Below are positions 1 to 6,323 of a DNA stretch of 6,918 bases, one piece after another (position 1 is the stretch's first letter; each line of letters opens with the position of its first letter). Source of the DNA: Deferribacteraceae bacterium (GTDB lineage: Bacteria > Chrysiogenota > Deferribacteres > Deferribacterales > JAISNW01); the NCBI GenBank assembly GCA_031278965.1, contig JAITJJ010000163.1, positions 1 through 6,918 on the forward strand. Reading direction: 5' to 3'. A program made the translations under genes and the position numbers. Under the pieces are notes generated by a model. It made no database searches and was not told where the DNA came from. It saw only the letters and a program-made list of their open reading frames with translations.

Positions 1-1022
1 CCGCAGGCACCGTTTATCTCTCCGCCGAGGCTGCGCCGAATAAACGCCGTCACCCCTCTATCTGTAAGCACTTTCTGAAAAGCCAGCACATCTCTCTCCT
101 CCGGTTTTTTATAGTCTGCACCGCTCCACCTATTAAACCGTATAAGATTAATTTTAACAGGGAGAGTTCGGGCTATCTTTAAGAGGTCGTGTGCATCTCT
201 CTCTTGATCGTTTATGCCGCCCAAGAGAACATACTCTAGAGTAATCCGTTTCCTTTTCTGAAGGGGGAGCCCTCTTAGCTCCGCCAGAAGTGCATCCAGG
301 GAATATTTTGCGGAGATCGGCATGAGTTGCCTTCGCAATTCCTGACGCGGGGCGTTCACGGAAACAGCAAGGTTTACCGGAGCATCCATTGAAAAGAGTT
401 TTTGAAGGTTCGGGATGATCCCCACAGTTGAAACGGTAATCTTGCGGTGGGAATAACCGTAGGAATCAAGGAGTATCTTGAGAGCCTTTATAAGATTCTC
501 CGTGTTATCAAAGGGTTCTCCCATTCCCATGAAAACTAGATTGTCAAGTTTCCTGCCGGCGGCCCTTTCTAAGAGCCTTGCCTGCTCCAATATTTCAGCA
601 GCCAATAGATTCCTCTTAAAACCAAGACTTGCAGTAGCACAGAATTTGCACCCCATCCTGCACCCCGCTTGAGAGGAGATACATGCGGTGAGCTTTCCCC
701 TGTCTTTCAACAACACGCTTTCTATTAAAAGCGAATCCGGAAGTCGGAAAATAAATTTTATAGAACCTGAATCTTCCGCCGTTTGAGCGGTTAGGCGGTT
801 TTCCTCTTCCAAAACAGTGATCTCTGATATTTCAGATAAAAGGGTTATGAGCTTTGCAGGGATATTGGTCATCTCCTCAAAAACAGTAACCTTATCCGTA
901 TGAAGCCAGCGATATATCTGCTTTGACCTATACGGTTTTTCACCCGCGCTTGCTATCAGCTTATCAAGTTCTTCCAAAGAGCAGGAGTTTATGGAAAGTT
1001 TACTGCCGCGGTTTTTCGTCAT
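1..1022 (-). CDS. rlmN: Dual-specificity RNA methyltransferase RlmN (3' end cut by window edge)
   Basis: Radical-SAM enzyme that methylates C2 of A2503 in 23S rRNA and, in the characterised family, A37 of some tRNAs; cytoplasmic. No stop is reached before base 1. The 340 codons visible include all expected landmarks: an N-terminal GEKPYRSKQIYRW segment (residues about 28-40); the SAM/[4Fe-4S] motif CRMGCKFC with Cys121, Cys125 and Cys128; Cys114 seven residues upstream, matching the catalytic mCys partner (E. coli Cys118); the GMGEP SAM-binding motif; and near the edge ACG with Cys340, matching the methyl-carrying E. coli Cys355. Only a short tail of about 10-20 residues should be missing. 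The usual LAVSLHA segment reads LAVSVNA, which I believe occurs in other lineages. The ATG overlaps the STAS stop as ATGA with no good Shine-Dalgarno, so translational coupling is inferred. Last visible gene of the minus-strand operon. Confidence 0.96.
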   Translation of the reverse strand, partial: MTKNRGSKLSINSCSLEELDKLIASAGEKPYRSKQIYRWLHTDKVTVFEEMTNIPAKLITLLSEISEITVLEEENRLTAQTAEDSGSIKFIFRLPDSLLIESVLLKDRGKLTACISSQAGCRMGCKFCATASLGFKRNLLAAEILEQARLLERAAGRKLDNLVFMGMGEPFDNTENLIKALKILLDSYGYSHRKITVSTVGIIPNLQKLFSMDAPVNLAVSVNAPRQELRRQLMPISAKYSLDALLAELRGLPLQKRKRITLEYVLLGGINDQERDAHDLLKIARTLPVKINLIRFNRWSGADYKKPEERDVLAFQKVLTDRGVTAFIRRSLGGEINGAC

Positions 1023-1399
1023 TCGGGCTTATCTGAACTATCCGGATTATCCGATTTTATCGCTTCGTCAACAGCGGCTTGCAAACTGTCTTGAAAGATA
1101 AAGAGCCTGTCCAGATTGGTATGCACAAAAACCCGTTTCATATCGGGTGAAAGCTGCGCGAGTATTAACTTCTTTTTATGCTCTCTGGTGAGCTTTAATA
1201 TCTGGATCATCTCCCTCAAACCGCTTGAGTTCAGGTAGGCAATCTTGGAAAAATCTATTATCACAGCCCCCACTTCTTCAATAACCGAAGATATATGGTT
1301 CTTTATCTCTTCTCCTTTAAAGGAATCTATCTCATGAAGCGGGTATACTATCTCGTAAACCAAATTTTCCAAAGTATTTCTCTCTCTGTTCAGCGCCAT
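1019..1399 (-). CDS. STAS-domain protein, anti-sigma factor antagonist-like
   Basis: A 126-residue single-domain STAS protein of the SpoIIAA/RsbV type. Characterised members bind an anti-sigma or switch kinase and are turned off by serine phosphorylation. The diagnostic segment VIIDFSKIAYLNSSGLREM (about residues 46-64) carries the N57-S58-S59-G60 turn. Ser58 aligns with the phosphorylated serine of SpoIIAA/RsbV. The usual preceding Asp is Asn here, a modest deviation. The acidic, Ser/Asp/Lys-rich tail (about 116-126) looks disordered. The ATG has a clear AGGAG seven bases upstream, and this RBS overlaps the TAG stop of the PilZ gene; the gene end overlaps rlmN by 4 nt. No kinase or phosphatase partner (RsbW/RsbU type) is present in the window, so the target is unknown. 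The neighbouring PilZ gene suggests a signalling context rather than a transporter-attached STAS domain. Confidence 0.88.
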   Translation of the reverse strand: MALNRERNTLENLVYEIVYPLHEIDSFKGEEIKNHISSVIEEVGAVIIDFSKIAYLNSSGLREMIQILKLTREHKKKLILAQLSPDMKRVFVHTNLDRLFIFQDSLQAAVDEAIKSDNPDSSDKPE

Positions 1400-1408
1400 A
1401 TCTCACTC

Positions 1409-2071
1409 CTATTTAGTTTTTTCCCTCTGTTTTTTAAATATATAGCGGGATATCTTTGTCTCAGCGTTTTTACTGATATCTGCAAACTTTATCCCCCAAC
1501 CGTCATTGGGGTTTCTTGGAGCGCGCGCCGCAACTCCTTTTAAACGATGAATCTCTTCCAACGCATTTAAAAAATCTATCTCCATAACAACTCCGTCCGC
1601 CAGAGGGATGATCTTGGAGCTCGCGGCATCAATCTGGATGCCCCCGGCGGATATATCCACGCACAGTGCAGAATATTCTTTATTTACAACTTTCATCTTT
1701 TCGTTCTCTCCCTCAAGCTCGGTTAATACCAATTTTACCGGAAAGAGGGTCGATACCCGTAAATACTCCCGCCTTTCGGAGCGATTAACATCCTTCGGCA
1801 TATCCAAAATCAAAACGGGAACCCCGTTGAGCATAACCCGTTTCAAAACATTTGCGGAAAAGGTATAACCTCCAGAGCCCGAAAAAAATGAGATGTCGGC
1901 TGCAGTGCCGCTTGCCAGAGTATGAAAAAAACCGCTCTTAGCGGGGATAGTGACGGCAATATCCGCATCCCTTACAGTTACAACATTGGAAACCATCTTT
2001 GCGGGGTTGCCTATCGCCGAAACGAATATCCGCAAACCCGGCTTCATCAATTTTTTCAAGTCAAACTGCAT
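1409..2071 (-). CDS. PilZ domain protein, YcgR-like c-di-GMP receptor
   Basis: Cytoplasmic 220-residue protein in the two-domain layout of YcgR/DgrA-type receptors. An N-terminal beta-rich YcgR-like domain (about 1-95) precedes a C-terminal PilZ domain (about 97-215). Both c-di-GMP motifs are present: RxxxR as R101-EYL-R105 inside SERREYLRV, and DxSxxG as D139-ISAG-G144, followed by the late GWGIKF strand typical of PilZ. Binding of c-di-GMP is therefore expected; the output (motility, secretion, adhesion) cannot be read from sequence. The frame stays open upstream to a TTG at 2092 that would overlap the preceding gene by 8 nt. I chose the ATG at 2071 because it is a stronger start codon, has GGGAAG just upstream, and begins cleanly with MQFDLKKLMKPG. 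A stronger AGAGGTGG lies 12 nt before the TTG, so the longer 227-residue form is not excluded. Followed after 9 nt by the STAS gene. Confidence 0.9.
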   Translation of the reverse strand: MQFDLKKLMKPGLRIFVSAIGNPAKMVSNVVTVRDADIAVTIPAKSGFFHTLASGTAADISFFSGSGGYTFSANVLKRVMLNGVPVLILDMPKDVNRSERREYLRVSTLFPVKLVLTELEGENEKMKVVNKEYSALCVDISAGGIQIDAASSKIIPLADGVVMEIDFLNALEEIHRLKGVAARAPRNPNDGWGIKFADISKNAETKISRYIFKKQREKTK

Positions 2072-2084
2072 ATTCTTCCCGCCG

Positions 2085-3464
2085 TCAAGCAAGCAGTATG
2101 TCTACCACCTCTCTAGCTGTAATCCCCTGAAACACAAAATCTAAATGAGGAAGAATATCGCCCGCCGTTATCAGAGGTGCTTCACTGTAGCCGTTTGAAT
2201 ATACATTGCCAAGCCCGATATTGGCAAAGAGTGCATTGCAAAGGCATTTGCTCTTATTTGCCAGATCAGCACTGCCGCCTTTTGCAATAAAGGCTTTTAT
2301 GGATTCCGCAGCGCAACGGAAACCCAGAGAACCATCCGGATTGCGGAAGCGTTCCCGCAGATAACCCAGGTTGCACATACGGGGGCGTTTAGAGTAAACT
2401 TCAGGTTCACTTAGCGTCCCGTCTAGTTTAACCTCCTTAAATGGGAAACCGGTGGGAGAAGCAAACGGGTTGGTAAAAACATCACACTTTATCTTTATCA
2501 AAAGCTCCTTTAGCCTGTGAACAAGCCCGGACTCCTCACATAACAGGAACGCCGTTCCAGCTTGAATCCCTTGAGCTCCCAGTGCCATAGCCTCCTTTAA
2601 CTTTCCTTTGATGCTATAGCCTCCCGCAAGCCAGAACGGAAGCCCTATTTCTTTAATTTTAGCCAGATCAACCGTATCTTTCTCCCCGTATATCGGCTCC
2701 CCTTTTTCGCTTAAAGCGCACCCGCCTCTCGGAGGAGCATTGTGCCCCCCGGCGGTTGCCCCTTCTATTATAAAGCCGTTTACCTCGCCATTGGATTTTT
2801 TGGCAAGGGTAAGGGCAAGCACATTGGAAGATATTATTGCAAGAAAGGACGGGCGCTTAAGTTTGCTGACCTCATACCGCTTGGGATCAAAAGAGATGCG
2901 GTAATCGTCCGCAGAAGTGGAACCTGCTACAGTAAGCCTTATTTCCGCCTCATCATTATCGCTCAAACGGTCAAGAACTCCGGGTATCTCTCTGGGAATC
3001 CCCGCTCCCATAGTCACAAAATCCGCTCCCGCAAGCATACACCCGTAAAGGGTGGGAATAGTGTCGCTCTGGCACTTCTGGAGGAGGTTTACCCACACCA
3101 CCCCGCTATGCCCTTGTTTTGCAAGATACATCTCCGCAAAACTTCCCGCTACAAGCAGGTCGTTGCGCTCCTCGTCTGTGGAAACGGCGGCAACAGGAAT
3201 AAAAGGAACATCCTTTCCCTTTCCTTTTTCATTAAAAAATCTATCCAAGACGTTTTTTGCGATTTTACGGATCGGAAAATTTTCCAACGCCTTGCGCACA
3301 TATCCGCCCGGATCCCCTATCTGGAGCTTCCGCGCCAGCATTTCATCAAGGCAGAGCCCGGAGATAACCCCCATCTGACCGCACCCTGCAACCGCCCCTG
3401 CAAGCCTCCAACCGCTAATTCCAATCCCCATGCCGCCTTGAATCAATTGGGCAAATTCCATCAT
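2085..3464 (-). CDS. Nitronate monooxygenase-like FMN TIM-barrel protein (NPD family), long form
   Basis: 459-residue flavoprotein of the 2-nitropropane dioxygenase / nitronate monooxygenase superfamily, which also holds FabK and PfaD enoyl reductases. Visible landmarks are the N-terminal IQGGMGIGIS entry strand; EGATAGGH at 234-241, with His241 at the usual active-site position followed by NAPPRGG; the FMN-phosphate loops LAGGYS (279-284) and GIQAGTAF (299-306); and a C-terminal extension with PRMCNLGYLR, GFRCAAE and KCLCN, giving Cys364, Cys384, Cys407 and Cys409. Classic nitronate monooxygenases are about 320-380 residues, so this is the longer subfamily that I recall in many bacteria with the same Cys-bearing tail. 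The true substrate is unknown; a nitronate, an enoyl thioester, or another role are all possible. Two ATGs are in tandem: GAGAGG lies 2 nt before the first and 5 nt before the second, so translation may start at 3461. Thirteen nt separate its stop from the PilZ ATG. Confidence 0.85.
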   Translation of the reverse strand: MMEFAQLIQGGMGIGISGWRLAGAVAGCGQMGVISGLCLDEMLARKLQIGDPGGYVRKALENFPIRKIAKNVLDRFFNEKGKGKDVPFIPVAAVSTDEERNDLLVAGSFAEMYLAKQGHSGVVWVNLLQKCQSDTIPTLYGCMLAGADFVTMGAGIPREIPGVLDRLSDNDEAEIRLTVAGSTSADDYRISFDPKRYEVSKLKRPSFLAIISSNVLALTLAKKSNGEVNGFIIEGATAGGHNAPPRGGCALSEKGEPIYGEKDTVDLAKIKEIGLPFWLAGGYSIKGKLKEAMALGAQGIQAGTAFLLCEESGLVHRLKELLIKIKCDVFTNPFASPTGFPFKEVKLDGTLSEPEVYSKRPRMCNLGYLRERFRNPDGSLGFRCAAESIKAFIAKGGSADLANKSKCLCNALFANIGLGNVYSNGYSEAPLITAGDILPHLDFVFQGITAREVVDILLA

Positions 3465-3529
3465 TTCCTCTCAACTATATAGTCCTTAAATTTATACAAA
3501 TCAGGGTTACGGTTTTTCAAGTTACCGCA
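3461..3529 (-). other. In-frame 22-codon extension after the stop of the unknown gene
   Basis: Continuing the frame of the 3530-4396 gene past its TGA (3530-3532) gives 22 sense codons starting Cys-Gly-Asn and ending KDYIVERK, then a TGA at 3461-3463. That second stop overlaps the ATG of the nitronate monooxygenase-like gene as ATGA. The charged, aromatic-containing residues look protein-like. This 65-nt gap is also the only loose junction in the operon. It could be the remnant of a longer ancestral C-terminus cut by a nonsense mutation, a readthrough product, a sequencing error, or chance. The stretch also carries the GAGAGG ribosome binding site of the next gene. A TTG at 3518-3520 could in principle open a 19-codon peptide, without a good ribosome binding site. 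Confidence 0.35.
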
Positions 3530-4396
3530 TCATCTATTCTTAAAAAGCTCGCTGCTCTGCTCTGCCGCCGCTTTTTTCAAAACCGCCAGTGCATCTGAAA
3601 GTGCAAAATAATTTTCCCGAATTTCAATCTTATCCTTATATTTTAACTGCGGATTTTTTAAATCTATCACTTCGCTTTCACCGCCCTCAAAATCAAGCCC
3701 GCGTATGGTGAGGGCGGCACAGTTGATATCCGCCGTAAGCTCCGGCAACAAATCTTTAACCAGCGCGTTAGAAAGCTGTTCCCTGCCGGAACCCGCATCT
3801 ACCGAAACATCCAACTTCGCCCCGCTTAGGTATCCCAAGAGATTTACCCGTTCCCCCACTTTTCCGGCCTCAAAAACCGAAACATCTTCCACTGTGGGAA
3901 GATTCATCTTTAAGGAAAAACGTTTATATATATCCCACGAATAAACTTTATCCTCCGCCGTCCCGTCCAAAAGGGGCGCAAGACGGATAAGGCCGCTTAG
4001 GCTAAACTCCCCCAACAGCCTCTTAAAACTGGACGCTCCTCCCGCCTCGCTGAAACAGAGGAGGAATTTGTATGCGGGGCAGACAAGCCCGAAAGTAATA
4101 TTCCCCAAAACCCCTTTCGCAGGGGTAATTTCAACGGCTTCATCATCGGTAAAAATAAGCGGCCACCCTTTAATCTCTTTTATGAGGGAGAAAAAATAGC
4201 ATGGAACGCTGTTCAGCTCCGCTTTTGATTCCAGCTTCCATAAATACTTAAAACCGCTGGATTCAAAAGACTCCGCCCTGCTTCCGTTTGAGAGAATTAT
4301 CTCCAAAGTATTGTGGAGTTTGACAAAGTAATCGCTCTCGTTTGTATCTATATAATAATACCGCACGGTCACGGTTTTAAGAAGGTTGTTGTCCAT
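3530..4396 (-). CDS. Unrecognised protein, 288 residues
   Basis: I do not recognise this family with confidence. There is no signal peptide and no membrane segment, so a cytoplasmic location is likely. The N-terminus is a strand rich in aromatics (TVTVRYYYIDTNESDYF). The middle (about 60-145) alternates hydrophobic strands with short helices. The C-terminal part looks like an ordered alpha/beta domain: strand LGYLSGAKLDVSVDAG (187-202), helix (about 205-220), strands AALTIRG and EVIDL (227-246), KDKIEI (255-259), and a final helix (about 264-285). The shape vaguely recalls uncharacterised proteins of about 300 residues from phages and bacterial accessory loci, but I cannot verify this. It starts 3 nt after the TAA of the upstream BON/DUF1207 gene with no Shine-Dalgarno, suggesting coupled translation. 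It ends in TGA, after which the same frame stays open for 22 more codons (see the 3461-3529 entry), so the gene may be longer in relatives or truncated here. Confidence 0.7.
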   Translation of the reverse strand: MDNNLLKTVTVRYYYIDTNESDYFVKLHNTLEIILSNGSRAESFESSGFKYLWKLESKAELNSVPCYFFSLIKEIKGWPLIFTDDEAVEITPAKGVLGNITFGLVCPAYKFLLCFSEAGGASSFKRLLGEFSLSGLIRLAPLLDGTAEDKVYSWDIYKRFSLKMNLPTVEDVSVFEAGKVGERVNLLGYLSGAKLDVSVDAGSGREQLSNALVKDLLPELTADINCAALTIRGLDFEGGESEVIDLKNPQLKYKDKIEIRENYFALSDALAVLKKAAAEQSSELFKNR

Positions 4397-4399
4397 AGT

Positions 4400-5401
4400 T
4401 TAATAGTAATGTATACCTAATCCGATCCATTGTATACGATTATTATATGCCCAACCGCTGTCGAAACCGTCATATATCTCAAAGGAAACCAGAGCGTTTT
4501 TTGCCACTTCAAGACCTACCAGAAACGACCAGCTTAAAATATATTTTGTCTCTTCCGAGCCGTTTATATTTAACGCTATTATGGTGTCGGGCACTGAAAG
4601 GTAATCCGCTTTAATCTCAAATTCAGCGCCTAACTGAAAGAGCAATCTGCCATAGTCTGACGGGCGGGCGGATACTATAAGCCCAAGCCCCCCGTATAAG
4701 CGGAACCACTCGTTGGGCTCAAAGGAAGCCAGAACATCCGCGGCTTCATAACCGATACTGTCTTTCCCCGGAACACTGGTTAAAGTATTCCTGTGATAAA
4801 ACCGCCCTGTTACCGCTATAGGACCAAAGGCGGCGGTAACAGGAACCCCCCAAAAAAAATCGCTGTTTATAACGTCAAAATCAAAGTCATAGAGATCAAA
4901 AGTGGAAAAGACACCCGCCTGAATGCCGAGTTCCACAGGAACCGCCCCCTCCAGCCCCATCCTGTATATGGAGAAGGTCTTGCCGACATTCACGTCAAGA
5001 GCGTTTTTAGTATAGTCTTTCTCTGTATAATAACGGTATCCTAAAGAAAAGTCCGGCCAACTCCTATCCGCACGGAGAGGTTTAATGAGGGATTCCCCCG
5101 GATATATCCATATTCTGCGCAAAGCTTCAACGCGATCATAGTCCACAAGGGTTATGGTTTTTACCCCCTCATGCTTGCCTATCTCATTGATTATCTCTTC
5201 ATAGTTTTCATGATTGGCAAAAGTGGCAGGGAGATACACATGCCCCTGCTGAACAACCACCCTGACATCAGCGGCGTGCTTTCCTTTAAGGATTCCCTCA
5301 ATATAACCGGCAATAAAAAGGTCTTCCTCTTTCAGAATATCCGCCCAAGAGAACGGGGCAGTCAACAAAATAAAGAGAACTGCTGCAACAATTTTTTTCA
5401 T
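4400..5401 (-). CDS. Exported BON-domain + DUF1207 protein, predicted outer-membrane beta-barrel
   Basis: 333-residue envelope protein. Residues 1-20 form a Sec signal peptide (MKK, hydrophobic core, FSWA then D). Residues about 24-88 resemble a BON domain: helix, VRVVVQQGHVYLPATF strand pair, helix, then GVKTITLVDYD. BON domains bind lipid or act as periplasmic adaptors in proteins such as OsmY. From about 98 to the end the pattern is that of DUF1207 (IYPGESLIKPLRADRSWPDFSLGYRYY, GKTFSIYRMG, INSDFFWGVPV, YEAADVLASFEPNEWFRLYGGLGLI). This is an uncharacterised family with alternating amphipathic strands, and the protein ends in aromatic IHYY, consistent with barrel insertion. The frame is open upstream to 5494, but the chosen ATG at 5401 restores the signal peptide and has GAGGG five bases upstream. 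First gene of the minus-strand operon, directly behind a sigma70-like promoter. Function unknown; the DUF1207 assignment is from pattern recall. Confidence 0.8.
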   Translation of the reverse strand: MKKIVAAVLFILLTAPFSWADILKEEDLFIAGYIEGILKGKHAADVRVVVQQGHVYLPATFANHENYEEIINEIGKHEGVKTITLVDYDRVEALRRIWIYPGESLIKPLRADRSWPDFSLGYRYYTEKDYTKNALDVNVGKTFSIYRMGLEGAVPVELGIQAGVFSTFDLYDFDFDVINSDFFWGVPVTAAFGPIAVTGRFYHRNTLTSVPGKDSIGYEAADVLASFEPNEWFRLYGGLGLIVSARPSDYGRLLFQLGAEFEIKADYLSVPDTIIALNINGSEETKYILSWSFLVGLEVAKNALVSFEIYDGFDSGWAYNNRIQWIGLGIHYY

Positions 5402-5411
5402 ATTATCCCTC
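5402..5411 (-). promoter_or_regulatory. Ribosome binding site fixing the BON/DUF1207 start
   Basis: On the minus strand GAGGG (5407-5411) stands five bases before the ATG at 5401. This supports starting the protein at its MKK signal peptide and not at the longer open frame reaching 5494, which would run through the promoter. The same bases read AGGGATAAT, a shortened version of the motif repeated upstream. Confidence 0.7.
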
Positions 5412-5429
5412 AACTCTTTAGCAAGGGTT

Positions 5430-5458
5430 ATAATAAGGGAAATAATGCGTATAGTCAA
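5430..5458 (-). promoter_or_regulatory. Sigma70-type promoter of the minus-strand operon
   Basis: Read on the minus strand: -35 box TTGACT (5453-5458), a 17-bp spacer, then -10 box TATTAT (5430-5435). Each box matches consensus at five of six positions and the spacing is ideal. Transcription should begin near 5423, leaving a leader of about 22 nt with the GAGGG ribosome binding site before the ATG at 5401. No other promoter of similar quality was noticed in the short gaps downstream, so it may drive all six genes through rlmN. Confidence 0.7.
5436..5446 (+). repeat. Third copy of the AGGGA(G/A)ATAAT motif inside the promoter spacer
   Basis: AGGGAAATAAT differs at one base from the left arm of the inverted repeat, in the same orientation 25 bp away, and lies between the -35 and -10 boxes of the minus-strand promoter. 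A protein bound here would be placed to block RNA polymerase. The A+T-rich composition makes a chance match possible. Confidence 0.35.
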
Positions 5459-5460
5459 GA

Positions 5461-5503
5461 AGGGAGATAATAACGAATTAAGAGATTGATTCATTATCTC
5501 CCT
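5461..5503. repeat. 11-bp perfect inverted repeat abutting the operon -35 box
   Basis: AGGGAGATAAT (5461-5471) and ATTATCTCCCT (5493-5503) are perfect reverse complements separated by 21 bp. Inside the loop GAAT (5475-5478) and ATTC (5489-5492) can add four more pairs. The near arm begins two bases upstream of the -35 box of the minus-strand promoter, and the arm centres are 32 bp apart, about three helical turns. This suits paired regulator binding on one face of the DNA. A run of Us does not follow, and neither gene ends here, so it is unlikely to be a terminator. The regulator is unknown. Confidence 0.55.
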
Positions 5504-5544
5504 ATTGATTATTCAAAATATAAGAGACTGCCGTTCATACTTCT

Positions 5545-5571
5545 TTGACACTCCGGAATTTATAATATAAA
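5545..5571 (+). promoter_or_regulatory. Likely truA promoter, giving a leaderless or very short-leader mRNA
   Basis: A perfect -35 hexamer TTGACA (5545-5550) is followed by an A+T stretch holding TATAAT (5561-5566, spacer only 10 bp) and TATAAA (5566-5571, spacer 15 bp). The second is the more plausible -10 with this -35. Either choice puts the transcription start about 0-7 nt before the truA ATG at 5580. This agrees with the lack of any Shine-Dalgarno sequence there. Which -10 is used cannot be settled by eye. Confidence 0.5.
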
Positions 5572-5579
5572 CTTATACA

Positions 5580-6314
5580 ATGTATCATAAAAAGTGCGTA
5601 TGCGAGTATGACGGTTCCCGATACAGCGGTTGGCAGAGCCAGATCGGGGGGAACAGTATTCAACAGAAGATTGAGGCGGCTCTCTATAAACTATACGGAG
5701 AAAAAATAAATATAATCGGCTCCGGGCGGACAGATGCAGGGGTTCACGCTCTGGGGCAGGTTTTCAGCTTCCGTTCCGAAATATACCGTGAAAATAAAGC
5801 CGTGGTATTCGCTCTAAATACTACTCTTCCAAGAGATATAGGAATTCTCTCTTCAGAAGATGCGCCTGAGGGATTTCATGCTCAATTTGACGCAAAAAAT
5901 AAGACTTATCTCTACCGCATTTTAAACCGCCCTGCTAGAGCGGCGCTGGACGCGGACAGGGTATGGTTCCGCTGGGACAATATTGATGCGGCAAGATTAA
6001 ATCAACTCCTCTCCGTGCTTAAAGGGAGCTATGATTTTACCTCTTTCTGCGCGGCAGAAAGCATAAAAGAGAATATGGTGCGCACCATAAACGCTCTTAC
6101 CGCTGAAAGGAGCGGAGAGTATATCAATATCCGTATAAATGCGGACTGTTTTTTGCACAATATGGTCAGGATTATAGTGGGAACTGCGGTGATGCTCACT
6201 GTAAAAGGAGAGGATGAAAGCTGTATGTTCAAGATACTTTCTTCAAAGAACCGCACCGCCGCAGGGCTAACCGCACCGCCCTACGGGCTGTATCTGGAGA
6301 AGGTGAATTATTAA
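5580..6314 (+). CDS. truA: tRNA pseudouridine(38-40) synthase TruA
   Basis: Converts uridines 38, 39 and 40 of the tRNA anticodon stem-loop to pseudouridine; cytoplasmic, cofactor-free. The 244-residue length is normal for bacterial TruA. The N-terminal strand CEYDGSRYSGWQ and SIQQKIEAAL helix are typical. GSGRTDAGVHALGQ (47-60) holds the catalytic Asp52 (E. coli Asp60), and Tyr110 in KTYLYRI matches E. coli Tyr118 by spacing. The second half shows YDFTSFCA, FLHNMVRIIVGT and the C-terminal APPYGLYL motif. The ATG at 5580 fits the family N-terminus and no better start lies downstream, yet nothing resembling a Shine-Dalgarno precedes it. It stands alone on the plus strand, divergent from the six-gene operon and ending 9 bp from the stop of the convergent CLC gene. 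No rho-independent terminator is evident in that gap. Confidence 0.97.
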   Translation: MYHKKCVCEYDGSRYSGWQSQIGGNSIQQKIEAALYKLYGEKINIIGSGRTDAGVHALGQVFSFRSEIYRENKAVVFALNTTLPRDIGILSSEDAPEGFHAQFDAKNKTYLYRILNRPARAALDADRVWFRWDNIDAARLNQLLSVLKGSYDFTSFCAAESIKENMVRTINALTAERSGEYINIRINADCFLHNMVRIIVGTAVMLTVKGEDESCMFKILSSKNRTAAGLTAPPYGLYLEKVNY

Positions 6315-6323
6315 AATTCCCTC

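Noticed and set aside
2742..3482. 246-codon open frame on the plus strand opposite the nitronate monooxygenase-like gene
   Set aside because: Composition is low in protein-like patterning, no family is recognisable, and it lies wholly antisense to a gene with clear FMN-binding motifs; it is a shadow of that gene's codon use.
3500..3532. TGA at 3530-3532 as a selenocysteine codon or a recoded UGA
   Set aside because: Other genes in the window end in TGA and use TGG for Trp, so there is no global recoding. Downstream only a 4-bp CGGT/ACCG pairing is visible, not a convincing bacterial SECIS hairpin.
5402..5494. N-terminal 31-residue extension of the BON/DUF1207 protein
   Set aside because: It would run through the promoter and bury the signal peptide; the ATG at 5401 has a good ribosome binding site and restores an MKK-type signal sequence.
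5461..5503. Inverted repeat as a rho-independent terminator or insertion-sequence end
   Set aside because: No gene ends toward it, no T-run follows either arm, and no transposase or target duplication is present; an operator is the better reading.
6249..6280. 12-bp direct repeat AACCGCACCGCC, period 20, near the end of truA
   Set aside because: It lies within conserved TruA coding sequence, the two copies are read in different frames, and there are no further copies; most likely coincidence.
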